DNA of 64,000 nucleotides from Hydrogenovibrio sp. SC-1 (GTDB lineage Bacteria > Pseudomonadota > Gammaproteobacteria > Thiomicrospirales > Thiomicrospiraceae), in NCBI RefSeq assembly GCF_002848135.1, contig NZ_PKGB01000002.1, positions 62,001-126,000 of the forward strand, given 5' to 3'. A program made the translations under genes and the position numbers. This document shows, piece by piece, positions 37,480 through 47,027 of the stretch (position 1 is the first letter of the stretch; the number at the start of each line of letters is the position of its first letter). The notes under the pieces were generated by a model. The model saw only the letters and a list, made by a program, of their open reading frames with translations. It had not been told where the DNA came from and searched no databases.

Positions 37480-38481
37480 CTAATCAGCCGCTTTTAACTT
37501 GACCACTTCATCGCCAGAAAAAGGCACTGGCACCAACTCCATAATCTTGTTAATCACCTTGGTTTCAGTCCATTGTTTTGCGCGACCTGAAAAACTGACC
37601 CGAATTCGATGCCGTAATACATCGGGTAACAAGGCAAGCACATCATCCGGCGTCACATAATCCCGCCCCATTAACCACGCTTTGGCACTAGCAGCATGTA
37701 ATAGCGACAGTGAAGCTCTTGGCGAAGCGCCAATTTCCAACACATTGGCCAAACGTTCATCTAATTCTGCTAAGCGACGTGTGGCACCCGTTAAGGCCAC
37801 AATATACTGCTCAACCGCTTCTGATACATATTGTTCCGAAATTTGATGTCGTGCTTCCAACACGGCTTTTGGCGTAATCAACGCCTCCCAACTGGTCACA
37901 TCCTCGCCAAAATGACGTGCTCGATCTCGACGTAGAATGGTCAATTCTTCTGCTTCAGATGGGTAATCCAACTCCACATGTAACATAAATCGATCCAATT
38001 GAGCTTCTGGCAAGGGATAGGTGCCACTTTGCTCTAACGGGTTTTGGGTTGCCATGACGATAAATAAATCAGGCAATCCTCGGGTCACCCCCCCTGCAGT
38101 CACTTGCTTTTCAGCCATGGCTTCTAGCAAAGCCGATTGCACTTTCGGTGGTGCACGATTAATTTCATCCGCTAAAACGATCTCATGAAAGATGGGACCT
38201 TTAACAAAGGTCAGTCGCCCTGTCTGCGTTTCGAGTATATCCGAACCCGTGACATCGCCTGGCATCAAATCTGGGGTAAACTGAATCCGTTGAAAACTGG
38301 CCTTTACCCCTTCAGAAAGAGTTTTTACGGCGGTTGTTTTAGCCAGGCCTGGTGGTCCTTCCAGCAATAAATGCCCCCCAGTAAGCAGCGCAATAATCAT
38401 TCGATCTAATAAGGCTTCCTGACCAACAATCACCTGTTGCAAGTGCGACTTGAGCTGTTGAAATTTTTCGTGCGCAACCAT
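37480..38481 (-). CDS. MoxR-family AAA+ ATPase (copy 1)
   Basis: The 333-residue ATPase has Walker A GPPGLAKT (about 42-49), Walker B IVLADEINRAPPKVQSALLE and the sensor region MATQNPLEQSGTYPLPEAQLDRF. MoxR proteins are chaperone-like ATPases that work with VWA proteins on maturation of protein complexes. It is the first gene of the leftward operon, with a GGAG ribosome site. Its Walker A codons include an exact CCAGGCCTGG. Confidence 0.94.
   Translation of the reverse strand: MVAHEKFQQLKSHLQQVIVGQEALLDRMIIALLTGGHLLLEGPPGLAKTTAVKTLSEGVKASFQRIQFTPDLMPGDVTGSDILETQTGRLTFVKGPIFHEIVLADEINRAPPKVQSALLEAMAEKQVTAGGVTRGLPDLFIVMATQNPLEQSGTYPLPEAQLDRFMLHVELDYPSEAEELTILRRDRARHFGEDVTSWEALITPKAVLEARHQISEQYVSEAVEQYIVALTGATRRLAELDERLANVLEIGASPRASLSLLHAASAKAWLMGRDYVTPDDVLALLPDVLRHRIRVSFSGRAKQWTETKVINKIMELVPVPFSGDEVVKLKAAD
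38343..38352. repeat. CCAGGCCTGG palindrome in the Walker A codons of moxR copy 1
   Basis: Exact copy encoding Pro-Gly-Leu of GPPGLAKT. The paralogous moxR at 50156 has the same 10-mer at the homologous place, so these two copies may share ancestry. Confidence 0.8.
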
Positions 38482-38599
38482 GACGTCTCCATTTTCTATG
38501 GGTCAAAATAGGGTATCTGAACCTATTTAAAATGATGCTAATATAACACTTAACCTTTTTCTTATATAATTAATAAATTATTTAATGTCATATAAAGGG

Positions 38600-39157
38600 T
38601 TAATCCTGTCGATGTAATTTGACACGTGTTTGCCAACTGCTTCGACCATTTGGCTGTCTTGATTCAGATGACACTTTGACTACTGGTCTTTGCAAAATTA
38701 AATTGTTTGGATAGGCTACAGATTGACCCTTTTCATCTTGTAAGATGACTTGAAACAAATTAATTTCGGTAATGGTACCTTTCATTTTCGTGGCTCCATC
38801 GACAATTTCAATGGTATCGCCAATGCGCGCTGGAAAAGAAAAAAATACAATCACCCCTGCGGTAATATTACTCAAGATGGACCACTGAGCAACAAGAGCG
38901 ACACCAATCACGGCCAACGCAGATGAGGCAAAAACCAGCAAGCCTTTATAATCAATACCCCACACCATCATCATCAACACGATCAGTGTTAGAAATAACA
39001 CCAGGTGAAAATAGCGTGTGATATTCTTAACCCGAATCTCTGGCACCTTCTTGGTAATGCCAAGGCGTCTGAGCAGCTTAGTGAGACTCCATTTCGTCAA
39101 AAGATACCCAACCAGCAATATTGCGGTTAATACAAATTGAAAATAATAGCTTTCCAT
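38600..39157 (-). CDS. Small MscS-type mechanosensitive channel protein
   Basis: The 185-residue protein has three hydrophobic segments (about 7-22, 48-68, 72-92), the last continuing into the Ala/Gly-rich pore-like helix, then the beta domain with FSFPARIGDTIEIVDG, typical of MscS. It is a short member lacking the C-terminal alpha-beta vestibule. By family, it would release solutes on hypo-osmotic shock. Confidence 0.85.
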   Translation of the reverse strand: MESYYFQFVLTAILLVGYLLTKWSLTKLLRRLGITKKVPEIRVKNITRYFHLVLFLTLIVLMMMVWGIDYKGLLVFASSALAVIGVALVAQWSILSNITAGVIVFFSFPARIGDTIEIVDGATKMKGTITEINLFQVILQDEKGQSVAYPNNLILQRPVVKVSSESRQPNGRSSWQTRVKLHRQD

Positions 39158-39341
39158 AAATTGAACCTCGATTGAAAATCCTTAAAGACGCTTGGTTAAT
39201 TAAACACCTAAAACCGCTTCTTTAAAAGAACCGCGTACAAAATATCAGCGCCATCTTCCAAACAGAGTTATGGCATTGACTTTAACCCGATTATGTTAAT
39301 ATTACTCACCTTATATATTTTCAAATACAATGGGATTTTTC

Positions 39342-40403
39342 ATGTCGGCAACCCCGTCTTCTACACCACAAATCAAATTAACCGAATATAGCCACGGTGC
39401 AGGATGCGGTTGCAAAATTTCACCAGAATTACTCGACAATATCCTCAAAACGCAATTAGCGCTTTCCTCCTTTCCCAATCTATTGGTTGGGAATAATACC
39501 AAGGATGATGCAGCAGCCTACGACCTAGGAAATGGGACTTCCGTATTAAGTACCACTGATTTTTTTATGCCCATTGTGGATGACCCTTTTACCTTTGGTC
39601 AAATTGCTGCCACCAATGCTATCAGTGATATTTACGCCATGGGCGGCAAACCACTCATGGCCATTGCCATCTTGGGCTGGCCGATTGATACCTTATCTGC
39701 CGACATTGCCCAACAGGTCATTGACGGCGGCCGAGCCACCTGCGAAGCGGCCGGCATTCCATTGGCGGGTGGGCACTCTATTGATGCGCCAGAACCGATA
39801 TTTGGGCTGGCCGTCACTGGTTTAGTGGAAAATCAACATCTTAAGCGCAATGCATCTGCCGAAGCTGACTGTACGTTATTTCTCACAAAACCCCTTGGAA
39901 TAGGCATTTTAACCACCGCCCAAAAACAAAAAAAACTCCAACTCGATCATCTGAATACCGCCATAGAAGCCATGACCATCCTCAATACGGTTGGGCATGA
40001 GTTTGCCAAACTCGAAGGGGTCACCGCTTTAACCGATATCACTGGCTTTGGTTTGCTCGGGCATTTAATAGAACTCTGTGAAGGCAGTGACATTACGGCT
40101 GAAATTGATTATGACAAATTGCCGATTCTACCCCATGTCCCTCATTATTTAGCACAAGGGTGTACGCCTGGTGGAAGCGAGCGAAACTTTGCGAGTTATG
40201 GTCATAAGGTCGCGCCACTGAATAACGACACCCAAAAAATGATTTTATGTGACCCTCAAACGTCTGGCGGCTTACTGGCAGCGGTTCGTAATGATGCGTT
40301 AGAACCCTTTTTAAACTGCGCCTCAGCGAATGGCTTCCATTTAGAACCGATCGGCCGCACCCGTTCTAAATCAACACATGCATACTGCGTTGAGGTTATT
40401 TAA
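39342..40403 (+). CDS. selD: Selenide, water dikinase (selenophosphate synthetase)
   Basis: It makes selenophosphate from selenide and ATP. I start at 39342 ([13 protein letters not shown]), as homologues begin there; the open frame reaches back to 39330. The 353-residue protein has the active-site [10 protein letters not shown] with Cys22 and Lys25. The Cys codon is TGC, so this is the cysteine form and not a selenoprotein. The stop overlaps the mnmH start (TAATG), so the pair is one operon devoted to selenouridine in tRNA. Confidence 0.95.
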   Translation: MSATPSSTPQIKLTEYSHGAGCGCKISPELLDNILKTQLALSSFPNLLVGNNTKDDAAAYDLGNGTSVLSTTDFFMPIVDDPFTFGQIAATNAISDIYAMGGKPLMAIAILGWPIDTLSADIAQQVIDGGRATCEAAGIPLAGGHSIDAPEPIFGLAVTGLVENQHLKRNASAEADCTLFLTKPLGIGILTTAQKQKKLQLDHLNTAIEAMTILNTVGHEFAKLEGVTALTDITGFGLLGHLIELCEGSDITAEIDYDKLPILPHVPHYLAQGCTPGGSERNFASYGHKVAPLNNDTQKMILCDPQTSGGLLAAVRNDALEPFLNCASANGFHLEPIGRTRSKSTHAYCVEVI

Positions 40404-41533
40404 TGCAGATCACCGCTTTTGACGACAATTTACCGCAAGATAATAATTTCAAATCAATCATATTGAATCAAACCCCATTAATCGATGTGCGTGCACCCAT
40501 TGAATTTCAACAAGGTGCCTTCGAAACCGCCACCAACCTTCCGTTAATGAATGATGCAGAACGTCAGCAAGTGGGACTGTGTTATAAACAACAAGGGCAC
40601 AATCAAGCCGTTCATCTCGGCCACCAATTACTCACGCCCACGCTCAGAGACGAAAGGATTTCATCTTGGCAACTTTTTATGGAAGCCAATCCCCGTGCAC
40701 TTTTGTATTGTTTCCGGGGCGGGATGCGCTCAAAGATAGCGCAACAATGGTTAAAAGATCGAGGCTATGACATTACTCGCCTTAAAGGTGGCTATAAGGC
40801 TTTTCGACGTTATCTCATTGACCAATTAGAGCATGTGGCTCTACAACTCAACACCAATGCTCATACCAATCAATCCCTATCTTCTACCATTATTTCTGGA
40901 CGAACAGGAGCTGGAAAAACCCTGGTCATTGCACAACTCAATAATGCGATTGATTTAGAAGGCCTAGCCCATCATCGGGGCTCAGCATTTGGTGGCTACC
41001 CAACCCCGCAACCAACACAAATTAACTTTGAAAATCAACTGGCCATGGCTTTGATCCGTCAACTTGAACAGGGTGTCCACAACTTGGTCTTTGAGGATGA
41101 ATCCGCTCATATCGGCTCGGTTAATATCCCGATGCCACTCCACAACGCGATAAAGAAAGGCAACTATGTAGAACTAGAAACGCCGCTTGAACAACGGTTA
41201 CAGATTACTCTCCAAGAATATGTGATATCTGCTCAACCGCAATATACAACTCTGTCATCATGGCAACAGTTTATGCAAGCGGCCATTAATCGAATACGTA
41301 AACGCTTAGGTGGCGAACGCCATCATCGAGTCGCAACCCAATTTCAACAAGCTTGTGATCATCAACAAAAGACGGGCAAAACCGACCAACACCTCGCTTG
41401 GATTAGCACCTTATTGGTTGAATACTATGACCCCATGTACGACTATCAAAAACAAAAAACACCCAAGACTCAGTGTTTTAAAGGGAATTTAGCCGAAGTG
41501 ACTCAATATCTAAAAGCGCTGGGAACCGCTTAG
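40403..41533 (+). CDS. mnmH: tRNA 2-selenouridine synthase
   Basis: It replaces sulfur by selenium in the wobble 2-thiouridine of certain tRNAs, using selenophosphate from SelD. The 376-residue protein has a rhodanese domain (about 20-135) with Cys103 in LYCFRGGMRS and a P-loop domain with GRTGAGKT (166-173). It is coupled to selD and convergent with a GGDEF gene just 4 bp away. Confidence 0.94.
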   Translation: MQITAFDDNLPQDNNFKSIILNQTPLIDVRAPIEFQQGAFETATNLPLMNDAERQQVGLCYKQQGHNQAVHLGHQLLTPTLRDERISSWQLFMEANPRALLYCFRGGMRSKIAQQWLKDRGYDITRLKGGYKAFRRYLIDQLEHVALQLNTNAHTNQSLSSTIISGRTGAGKTLVIAQLNNAIDLEGLAHHRGSAFGGYPTPQPTQINFENQLAMALIRQLEQGVHNLVFEDESAHIGSVNIPMPLHNAIKKGNYVELETPLEQRLQITLQEYVISAQPQYTTLSSWQQFMQAAINRIRKRLGGERHHRVATQFQQACDHQQKTGKTDQHLAWISTLLVEYYDPMYDYQKQKTPKTQCFKGNLAEVTQYLKALGTA

Positions 41534-41537
41534 GGTA

Positions 41538-42773
41538 TTACATCAATTCAACTCGATCTCGACCATTATTTTTGGCGAGATATAACGCTTCATCAGCTCG
41601 TTTTAACAAGGCATTTACCGGCTCATGTTGCACGTAGGCCGTGATACCAATACTCATTGATACCTGACCGACCTTTGAAAACTCATAACCGCGAACTTTG
41701 GTTCGGAGTTTCTCAGCTAACCGTGCCATTCCTATCGCATCAACCCCCCTGACCAGCAAAAGAAATTCTTCCCCACCCCAGCGCCCAATGATATCTGTCG
41801 ATCGTATGGTCTTGCTTAGCAATTTAGCAACGCAAATTAAACAGTCATCGCCAACATCGTGACCAAATTGATCATTAATCGCTTTAAAACGATCGACATC
41901 AAGCATCATCACGCCGAATTCGCTTGGTTCACGATCTAGTATTTTAATTTCTGTTTCAATCGCCTCCGTCATATAACGGCGATTCCATAAATTAGTCAGA
42001 GGATCCTTCATGGCCAAATCATTTAAGGTCTGTTGCAATTTTACCTGGTCAGTGACATCTTTCCCCGTTGATACATAATATTCGATCTCTCCATCTCGGT
42101 TAAAAATTGGGCTAATGGTCATCTCTTCACAATAGGTTGTGCCATCTTTACATCGATTCACCAATCGATGCCGATAAATCTTACCCGCTGAAATGGTTTG
42201 CCACATTTCAGCAATAATATTAGAATCTCGTTGCTCTGATTTTAAAATCGCCGGATTTTTTCCCAATAATTCTGCTTCGGTATAACCTGTTTTGTCCAGC
42301 AATGCCTGATTAACAAAGATTAATTTTCCTGCCTTATCGGTAATTTTGATTAAATCGGCGGTTTGATGGATCACCTGTGCAAAGAGTTGTAATTTTTCCT
42401 CGGCTTCAACCGTCCGAGTGACATCAACAATTTTACCCAATAAATGGGAGACTTGACCTGAGGTATCACGTTCAAAGGTAATGCGAATATCTACCCAAAC
42501 ATAGGTTTCATCGGCTTTTTTTAATCGCACCCATTTCGATAGGAAAGCCATATCTGACATTGCAGCATCAGTCACCTGCGCTTCTAATTCACTAAAGTCT
42601 TGAGGGTGGATAATATCTGGGTAAGAAATTTGTTGCGCTAAAAGCAATGACGGTGAATAACCGAAATAATTAAAGTTTTCGGTTAAAAATAACACAGGCC
42701 AATTTGGTGCATATTTACAATAAAAAACGATGGTCTCACTATCATTAATCAAATTAAGGATTTTTTGATTCAT
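41538..42773 (-). CDS. PAS-PAS-GGDEF diguanylate cyclase
   Basis: The roughly 411-residue protein has two PAS domains (about 10-125 and 135-250) and a C-terminal GGDEF domain with an intact GGEEF signature and an RSTD I-site five residues before it, so it is predicted to make c-di-GMP with product inhibition. No membrane segment is visible. The start at 42773 is preferred, though 42785 is possible. It is convergent with mnmH. Confidence 0.92.
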   Translation of the reverse strand: MNQKILNLINDSETIVFYCKYAPNWPVLFLTENFNYFGYSPSLLLAQQISYPDIIHPQDFSELEAQVTDAAMSDMAFLSKWVRLKKADETYVWVDIRITFERDTSGQVSHLLGKIVDVTRTVEAEEKLQLFAQVIHQTADLIKITDKAGKLIFVNQALLDKTGYTEAELLGKNPAILKSEQRDSNIIAEMWQTISAGKIYRHRLVNRCKDGTTYCEEMTISPIFNRDGEIEYYVSTGKDVTDQVKLQQTLNDLAMKDPLTNLWNRRYMTEAIETEIKILDREPSEFGVMMLDVDRFKAINDQFGHDVGDDCLICVAKLLSKTIRSTDIIGRWGGEEFLLLVRGVDAIGMARLAEKLRTKVRGYEFSKVGQVSMSIGITAYVQHEPVNALLKRADEALYLAKNNGRDRVELM

Positions 42774-42926
42774 TGACCATCCCATTCATCATGCGCTTAG
42801 TTATTAAAAATATATCATAAGCATTTAATCGCAAGATATGTAATTAATTTTCATAGAATTTATTTATCAGAATCAAATTTAATTAACTAAAATCGTTAAG
42901 GTTTTTCTGAATCCCGTATAAAACAG

Positions 42927-42936
42927 CCAGGCCTGG
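42927..42936. repeat. CCAGGCCTGG palindrome between the GGDEF and nuclease genes
   Basis: Exact copy followed by GCATTCTTTG in the gap between two divergent genes, where no terminator is needed in either direction. It therefore argues against a purely terminator role. The rest of this gap (42774-43023) is AT-rich; a weak TTGGCA/TAAAAT pair (42962-42967, 42987-42992, 19-bp spacer) may be the nuclease promoter. Confidence 0.8.
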
Positions 42937-43023
42937 GCATTCTTTGAAAAGAAGTGGATGTTTGGCATGAACCGCTCAAATTAAGCTAAAATAATGCCCA
43001 TCATTATCGACTCAAAAGAAACT

Positions 43024-43929
43024 ATGCGGCGAATCCCCAACTCATCAAAATCGGCTATATTTATTTTGTTTAAGGCACTGAGTCAGCAGCCTAAGCTGCT
43101 TCAACTCAGCTTCTTTTGGTTGCCGATGATTTCCGGTTTTTTGCTGCTCATTGCCGGTGCCGTTTATGGCTATGAAACGCAAATAGCTCGTCCGGCTATG
43201 AGCTATATGGGCGTTCCCAAGACCAGCCATAATCTTGAGAACTTAACCCACATTCTCCGTAATGACGGATTTATGTTGGCCTATTCTGAAAAACTCGCCA
43301 ACCCACTTTGGGTGACCTACCAAGTGACACAAGCCAAACAATCGTTTGGGAAACGACCGCGTTTTCAAACCGACTGGCGTTCTATTCGACGTGTTCAGCA
43401 CCAAGACTATACAGGTAGTGGCTATAGCCGAGGCCATCATGCTCCCAACTACGTCATTGCCAGTCGTTATGGCCGCAAAGCACAACAGCAAACCTTTTTA
43501 ATGACCAATATTTCTCCCCAGTTAGTCAAATTCAATGGCAAGATTTGGCAGCGCCTTGAAGAAGTCAGCGCCGACTATTTTTCGAAATGGTATCCTAAGT
43601 TTTGGGTAATTACCGGCCCCATTTTTGATGCCAATCCACAATGGATGAAAACCGCCAAAATAGCCATTCCAAAGGCATTTTATAAAATCTTCATTCGGCC
43701 AACAGATTCTGGCATAGCGCCTGAAGCTCTTGCCTTTGTTATGCCGCAAAGTGCCCCCGAAGATGGTAATTTGCTAAACTATGTCACCAGTATTGATGAG
43801 ATCGAATCCTTGACCGGAATTGATTTTTTTTGGCAGCTAGATGATCAGATTGAAAATACGGTAGAGGCCTCACAAAACCACCAGGCCTGGCGACTTTCTG
43901 AAGTGGCACAGTTGACTAGCCGCTATTAA
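43024..43929 (+). CDS. Membrane-anchored DNA/RNA non-specific endonuclease
   Basis: The roughly 301-residue protein has an N-terminal membrane anchor (about 28-48) and a NUC1-type nuclease domain (about 75-270) facing the periplasm by inference. The catalytic motif reads SRGHH (135-139) in place of the usual DRGH, keeping the His, and the metal-binding Asn is in TNISPQ (Asn162). Such anchored nucleases include the DNA-uptake enzyme EndA of pneumococcus, but other roles are possible. The start at 42994 would lie almost on the -10 hexamer, so 43024 is preferred. It carries an exact CCAGGCCTGG (QAW) near its end. Confidence 0.85.
   Translation: MRRIPNSSKSAIFILFKALSQQPKLLQLSFFWLPMISGFLLLIAGAVYGYETQIARPAMSYMGVPKTSHNLENLTHILRNDGFMLAYSEKLANPLWVTYQVTQAKQSFGKRPRFQTDWRSIRRVQHQDYTGSGYSRGHHAPNYVIASRYGRKAQQQTFLMTNISPQLVKFNGKIWQRLEEVSADYFSKWYPKFWVITGPIFDANPQWMKTAKIAIPKAFYKIFIRPTDSGIAPEALAFVMPQSAPEDGNLLNYVTSIDEIESLTGIDFFWQLDDQIENTVEASQNHQAWRLSEVAQLTSRY
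43881..43890. repeat. CCAGGCCTGG palindrome near the end of the nuclease gene
   Basis: Exact copy encoding Gln-Ala-Trp in NHQAWRL, 954 bp from the intergenic copy on the other side of the gene. Confidence 0.8.
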
Positions 43930-43949
43930 TTAACGCACTTTGGAGACTT

Positions 43950-45086
43950 ATGCATCGCCGAACCTTTATAAGCTTATTCACGGTGAGTCTGACTGGACTA
44001 GCAGGCTGCCAACCCAGTCAGATTCGTCAAAGTATCCATTCAGCCAAACAACTTTCAAAAGGCAATCTACCTGGCGCGGTCGCCGCCCACATCCCGGTCA
44101 CCGGTATTGCTCAAATTGATCAATTAGTCAAACGTCAAATTGAATCTCTGGTTGCTGAATTAGCCAAAACCTGGGGCGATAAAAAAGTCGCATCGCCCAA
44201 AGAATATGTCAAATATACAGAACAGTATCAGAGTCGCGCTTTAGTCAACTTTAATAGCGGTCAAATCCGCGTTGAAACCCTGATCGACCAATTCCCTAAA
44301 GCCGCATTAAAGGCAGCGATAGTCAGCACCCTACTAACGCCGGATAACCCTGCCCAAGTTGATTTATTGTCAGACAAGACCATTGTCACTGGGCAACAAC
44401 CCTTTTTGCATGGCCTCGTACTTGATCAAGATAATAAAGCGATTGCCACCGAATGGCGAGCCAAACGTTATGCAGACTTCTTAATTAAAGCCGCCTACCA
44501 ATCGGATCGCTATAACCAAAAGCCTCGCCACTTCGTTACCTTTTCAATGGTCAAAAACCATACTCAATCACAACAGCGCCATTATGCCGCTCAGGTTAAA
44601 CGTCAAAGCCAGCGCTTCAAACTGGAACCCGCGTTGATTTATGCCATTATCGAAACTGAAAGTGCTTTTAATCCTTATGCAATGAGTCATATTCCAGCCT
44701 ATGGTTTAATGCAAATCGTACCCCAATCCGCAGGCAGAGATGCCTATCGATTTTTGTACAAAAAAGACGGCACCCCCAGCAAAAACTATTTATTCCAAGC
44801 TGACAATAATATCGAAATGGGGGCCGTCTACCTACACCTACTCTTTAGTCGTTATTTAGCGGCCATTCAAAACCCACAATCGCAAGAATATTGTTGTATC
44901 GCCGCCTATAACACCGGCAGCGGCAATGTTTTAAGGGCCTTCCATTCTGACCGCCAACAGGCTGTGACCAAAATCAATGCACTGAGTGCCGATCAAGTGT
45001 ATCGACATTTGCGCAACCATTTAAAGTATCAAGAAGCACGTCACTATTTAGAAAAAGTAACCCATAAAAAACAAGCTTATCTTTAA
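43950..45086 (+). CDS. mltC: Membrane-bound lytic murein transglycosylase C-like lipoprotein
   Basis: The 378-residue protein has a signal peptide ending in lipobox LAGC (Cys20), a DUF3393-like middle and a C-terminal SLT domain with the catalytic Glu237 in ETESAFNPYAMS, followed by AYGLMQIVPQSAGRDAYR and AAYNTGSGNV. This is the MltC layout: an outer-membrane lipoprotein that cleaves peptidoglycan glycan strands. A GGAG site precedes the ATG, and the gene starts 20 bp after the nuclease gene. Confidence 0.93.
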   Translation: MHRRTFISLFTVSLTGLAGCQPSQIRQSIHSAKQLSKGNLPGAVAAHIPVTGIAQIDQLVKRQIESLVAELAKTWGDKKVASPKEYVKYTEQYQSRALVNFNSGQIRVETLIDQFPKAALKAAIVSTLLTPDNPAQVDLLSDKTIVTGQQPFLHGLVLDQDNKAIATEWRAKRYADFLIKAAYQSDRYNQKPRHFVTFSMVKNHTQSQQRHYAAQVKRQSQRFKLEPALIYAIIETESAFNPYAMSHIPAYGLMQIVPQSAGRDAYRFLYKKDGTPSKNYLFQADNNIEMGAVYLHLLFSRYLAAIQNPQSQEYCCIAAYNTGSGNVLRAFHSDRQQAVTKINALSADQVYRHLRNHLKYQEARHYLEKVTHKKQAYL

Positions 45087-45138
45087 GCAGTGGGTTGCTT
45101 ATAATAGACGCCTTAATGATGGCTGAAAAGAACAAACC

Positions 45139-45876
45139 ATGAAAGATACTCTTTACGCACAGCAATATGAAGCCGTAGGCGCATTTCAATTTGATGACTC
45201 AGTGGTAGCCGTTTTTCCGGATATGATTCAACGCTCTGTCCCGGGTTATCAAACCATCCTCACTGGAATCGGTGAGCTGACGGCGCAATATGCCCGACCC
45301 AATAGTCACCTGTACGATCTAGGCTGTTCCCTTGGGGCAGCGACCCTAACCATGCGCCGTAAAGCCCCTTTTGCAAATTGTAAAGTGATCGGCATCGATA
45401 CGTCTCAACCCATGATTGAGCGCGCGCAAGAACACCTTGATGGTTTTCATTCCGATGTGGCTGTTGAACTCATTTGTGGCGATATGACGACCTTACCGAT
45501 TGAAAATGCATCAGTGATCGTATTGAATTTTACGTTACAGTTTATCGAACCCAGTCTTCGTCAAACACTCCTTACTCGCCTCTATGAAGGCCTTAATCCC
45601 GGTGGTATCCTCATTTTGTCGGAAAAAGTGCATTTTGAATCGCCCGATCTACAAAATGCGATTGAACACCTTCACCTTCAATTTAAACGTGCCAATGGCT
45701 ATTCCGAGCTGGAAATCGCTCAAAAACGGGCTGCCTTAGAAAACGTCCTCCAAAGCGATACCGCAGAAACCCATCTACAACGATTTGCAAAAGCGGGCTT
45801 TCAGACCGCCGGTTGTTGGTTTCAGGCCTATAACTTTATGTCATTTTTAGCGATAAAAGCGCCGCTTTCAAAATAA
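45139..45876 (+). CDS. cmoA: Carboxy-S-adenosyl-L-methionine synthase CmoA
   Basis: It converts SAM and prephenate to carboxy-SAM for tRNA wobble uridine modification. The 245-residue protein has the methyltransferase-fold motif LYDLGCSLGAATLTMRR (about 55-71) and ends with LAIKAPLS. TATAAT lies at 45100-45105 upstream. cmoB, which uses its product, begins 9 bp after it. Confidence 0.95.
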   Translation: MKDTLYAQQYEAVGAFQFDDSVVAVFPDMIQRSVPGYQTILTGIGELTAQYARPNSHLYDLGCSLGAATLTMRRKAPFANCKVIGIDTSQPMIERAQEHLDGFHSDVAVELICGDMTTLPIENASVIVLNFTLQFIEPSLRQTLLTRLYEGLNPGGILILSEKVHFESPDLQNAIEHLHLQFKRANGYSELEIAQKRAALENVLQSDTAETHLQRFAKAGFQTAGCWFQAYNFMSFLAIKAPLSK

Positions 45877-45878
45877 AG

Positions 45879-45892
45879 GTTCCATGTGAAAC
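45879..45892. other. Degenerate parS-like palindrome (12/14)
   Basis: GTTCCATGTGAAAC overlaps the cmoB ribosome site and start. It differs from the parS core at two positions and may be coincidental. Confidence 0.25.
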
Positions 45893-46884
45893 ATTACCAT
45901 CAACACCTACAAGACTTCCTTCAAACGCTCCCCAGCTTAGGCCTTAGCCACTGGCAATCTGAATTGGAAGCCACTGGGAAAATTGCACTTGATCCAAGGG
46001 GCAATGGAAATCTCAGTCGTTGGCTGCCTGCTTTAAATGCATTAACCCAATACCCGAATGCCAGCGACATCCAACTCAATCAATCAGCCATTAGCGCGAA
46101 AACGCCCAACCTGTCTGAAAAAGATCAAACCGATCTCAAATCCCATTTCAAAAAATTAATGCCTTGGCGAAAAGGACCTTACAACATCAACCATGTTTAT
46201 ATCGATACCGAATGGCGTTCAGACTGGAAATGGGATCGTGTTGTACCGCATCTAAGCTCTCTCGACGGAAGAAAAGTTTTGGATATTGGTTGTGGAAGCG
46301 GCTATCACCTATGGCGAATGCTTGGCGAGGGGGCCGTAATGGCAGTCGGTGTTGATCCCAGTCTATTATTTATGACACAGTTCTTAGCCGTAAAACATTT
46401 TATCGGTACTGAAGCGCCCGCCTACTTCTTACCGCTAACACTGGAACAACTTCCCAAAACGGAGCCCACCGGTGTTTTTGACACCGTTTTTTCGATGGGC
46501 GTTTTATATCATCGCCGTTCACCGATGGATCATTTGATTGATTTAAAACGCACGCTAAAACCGGGTGGTGAATTGGTATTGGAAACCCTTGTTATTCCCG
46601 AAGACCAAGGGCAATTACTGGTGCCTAAAAACCGTTATGCGCAAATGAACAATGTCTGGTTTATTCCGTCAGTTGACGAATTAAGCCACTGGCTTGAAAA
46701 ATGTGGCTATAGAAACGTGCGCTGCGTTGATATTGATCAAACCTCAACATCAGAACAACGTTCAACCGAATGGATGGAATGGAATTCGCTTTCAGATTTC
46801 CTAGACCCTCAAGACCCCAATAAAACCATTGAAGGATACCCCGCCCCGATCCGTGCTGTACTACTGGCAAACAAACCCACCTAA
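45886..46884 (+). CDS. cmoB: tRNA U34 carboxymethyltransferase CmoB
   Basis: It transfers the carboxymethyl group from carboxy-SAM to 5-hydroxyuridine at tRNA position 34, giving cmo5U. The 332-residue protein has WRSDWKWDRVVPHLSSLDGR and the SAM-binding VLDIGCGSGYHLWRMLGEGA, both typical of CmoB. The start codon is GTG at 45886 with an AAAGG site; the nearby ATG at 45884 is out of frame. Confidence 0.95.
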   Translation: MKHYHQHLQDFLQTLPSLGLSHWQSELEATGKIALDPRGNGNLSRWLPALNALTQYPNASDIQLNQSAISAKTPNLSEKDQTDLKSHFKKLMPWRKGPYNINHVYIDTEWRSDWKWDRVVPHLSSLDGRKVLDIGCGSGYHLWRMLGEGAVMAVGVDPSLLFMTQFLAVKHFIGTEAPAYFLPLTLEQLPKTEPTGVFDTVFSMGVLYHRRSPMDHLIDLKRTLKPGGELVLETLVIPEDQGQLLVPKNRYAQMNNVWFIPSVDELSHWLEKCGYRNVRCVDIDQTSTSEQRSTEWMEWNSLSDFLDPQDPNKTIEGYPAPIRAVLLANKPT

Positions 46885-47027
46885 ACGACTCGGCCTGTTA
46901 AAGATAATTTCTATTTATTTTATACCGACATCAAAAACTTAAGCTATTAAAAAGCTTGGTATTTTTACCCCTTTGCAATACACTGAATTGTTAATAGACT
47001 CTTAAACTCATTAAAGGGAACCATTTT

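Noticed and set aside
39342-40403. selD as a selenoprotein
   Set aside because: The active-site codon is TGC, not TGA, and no in-frame TGA is present.
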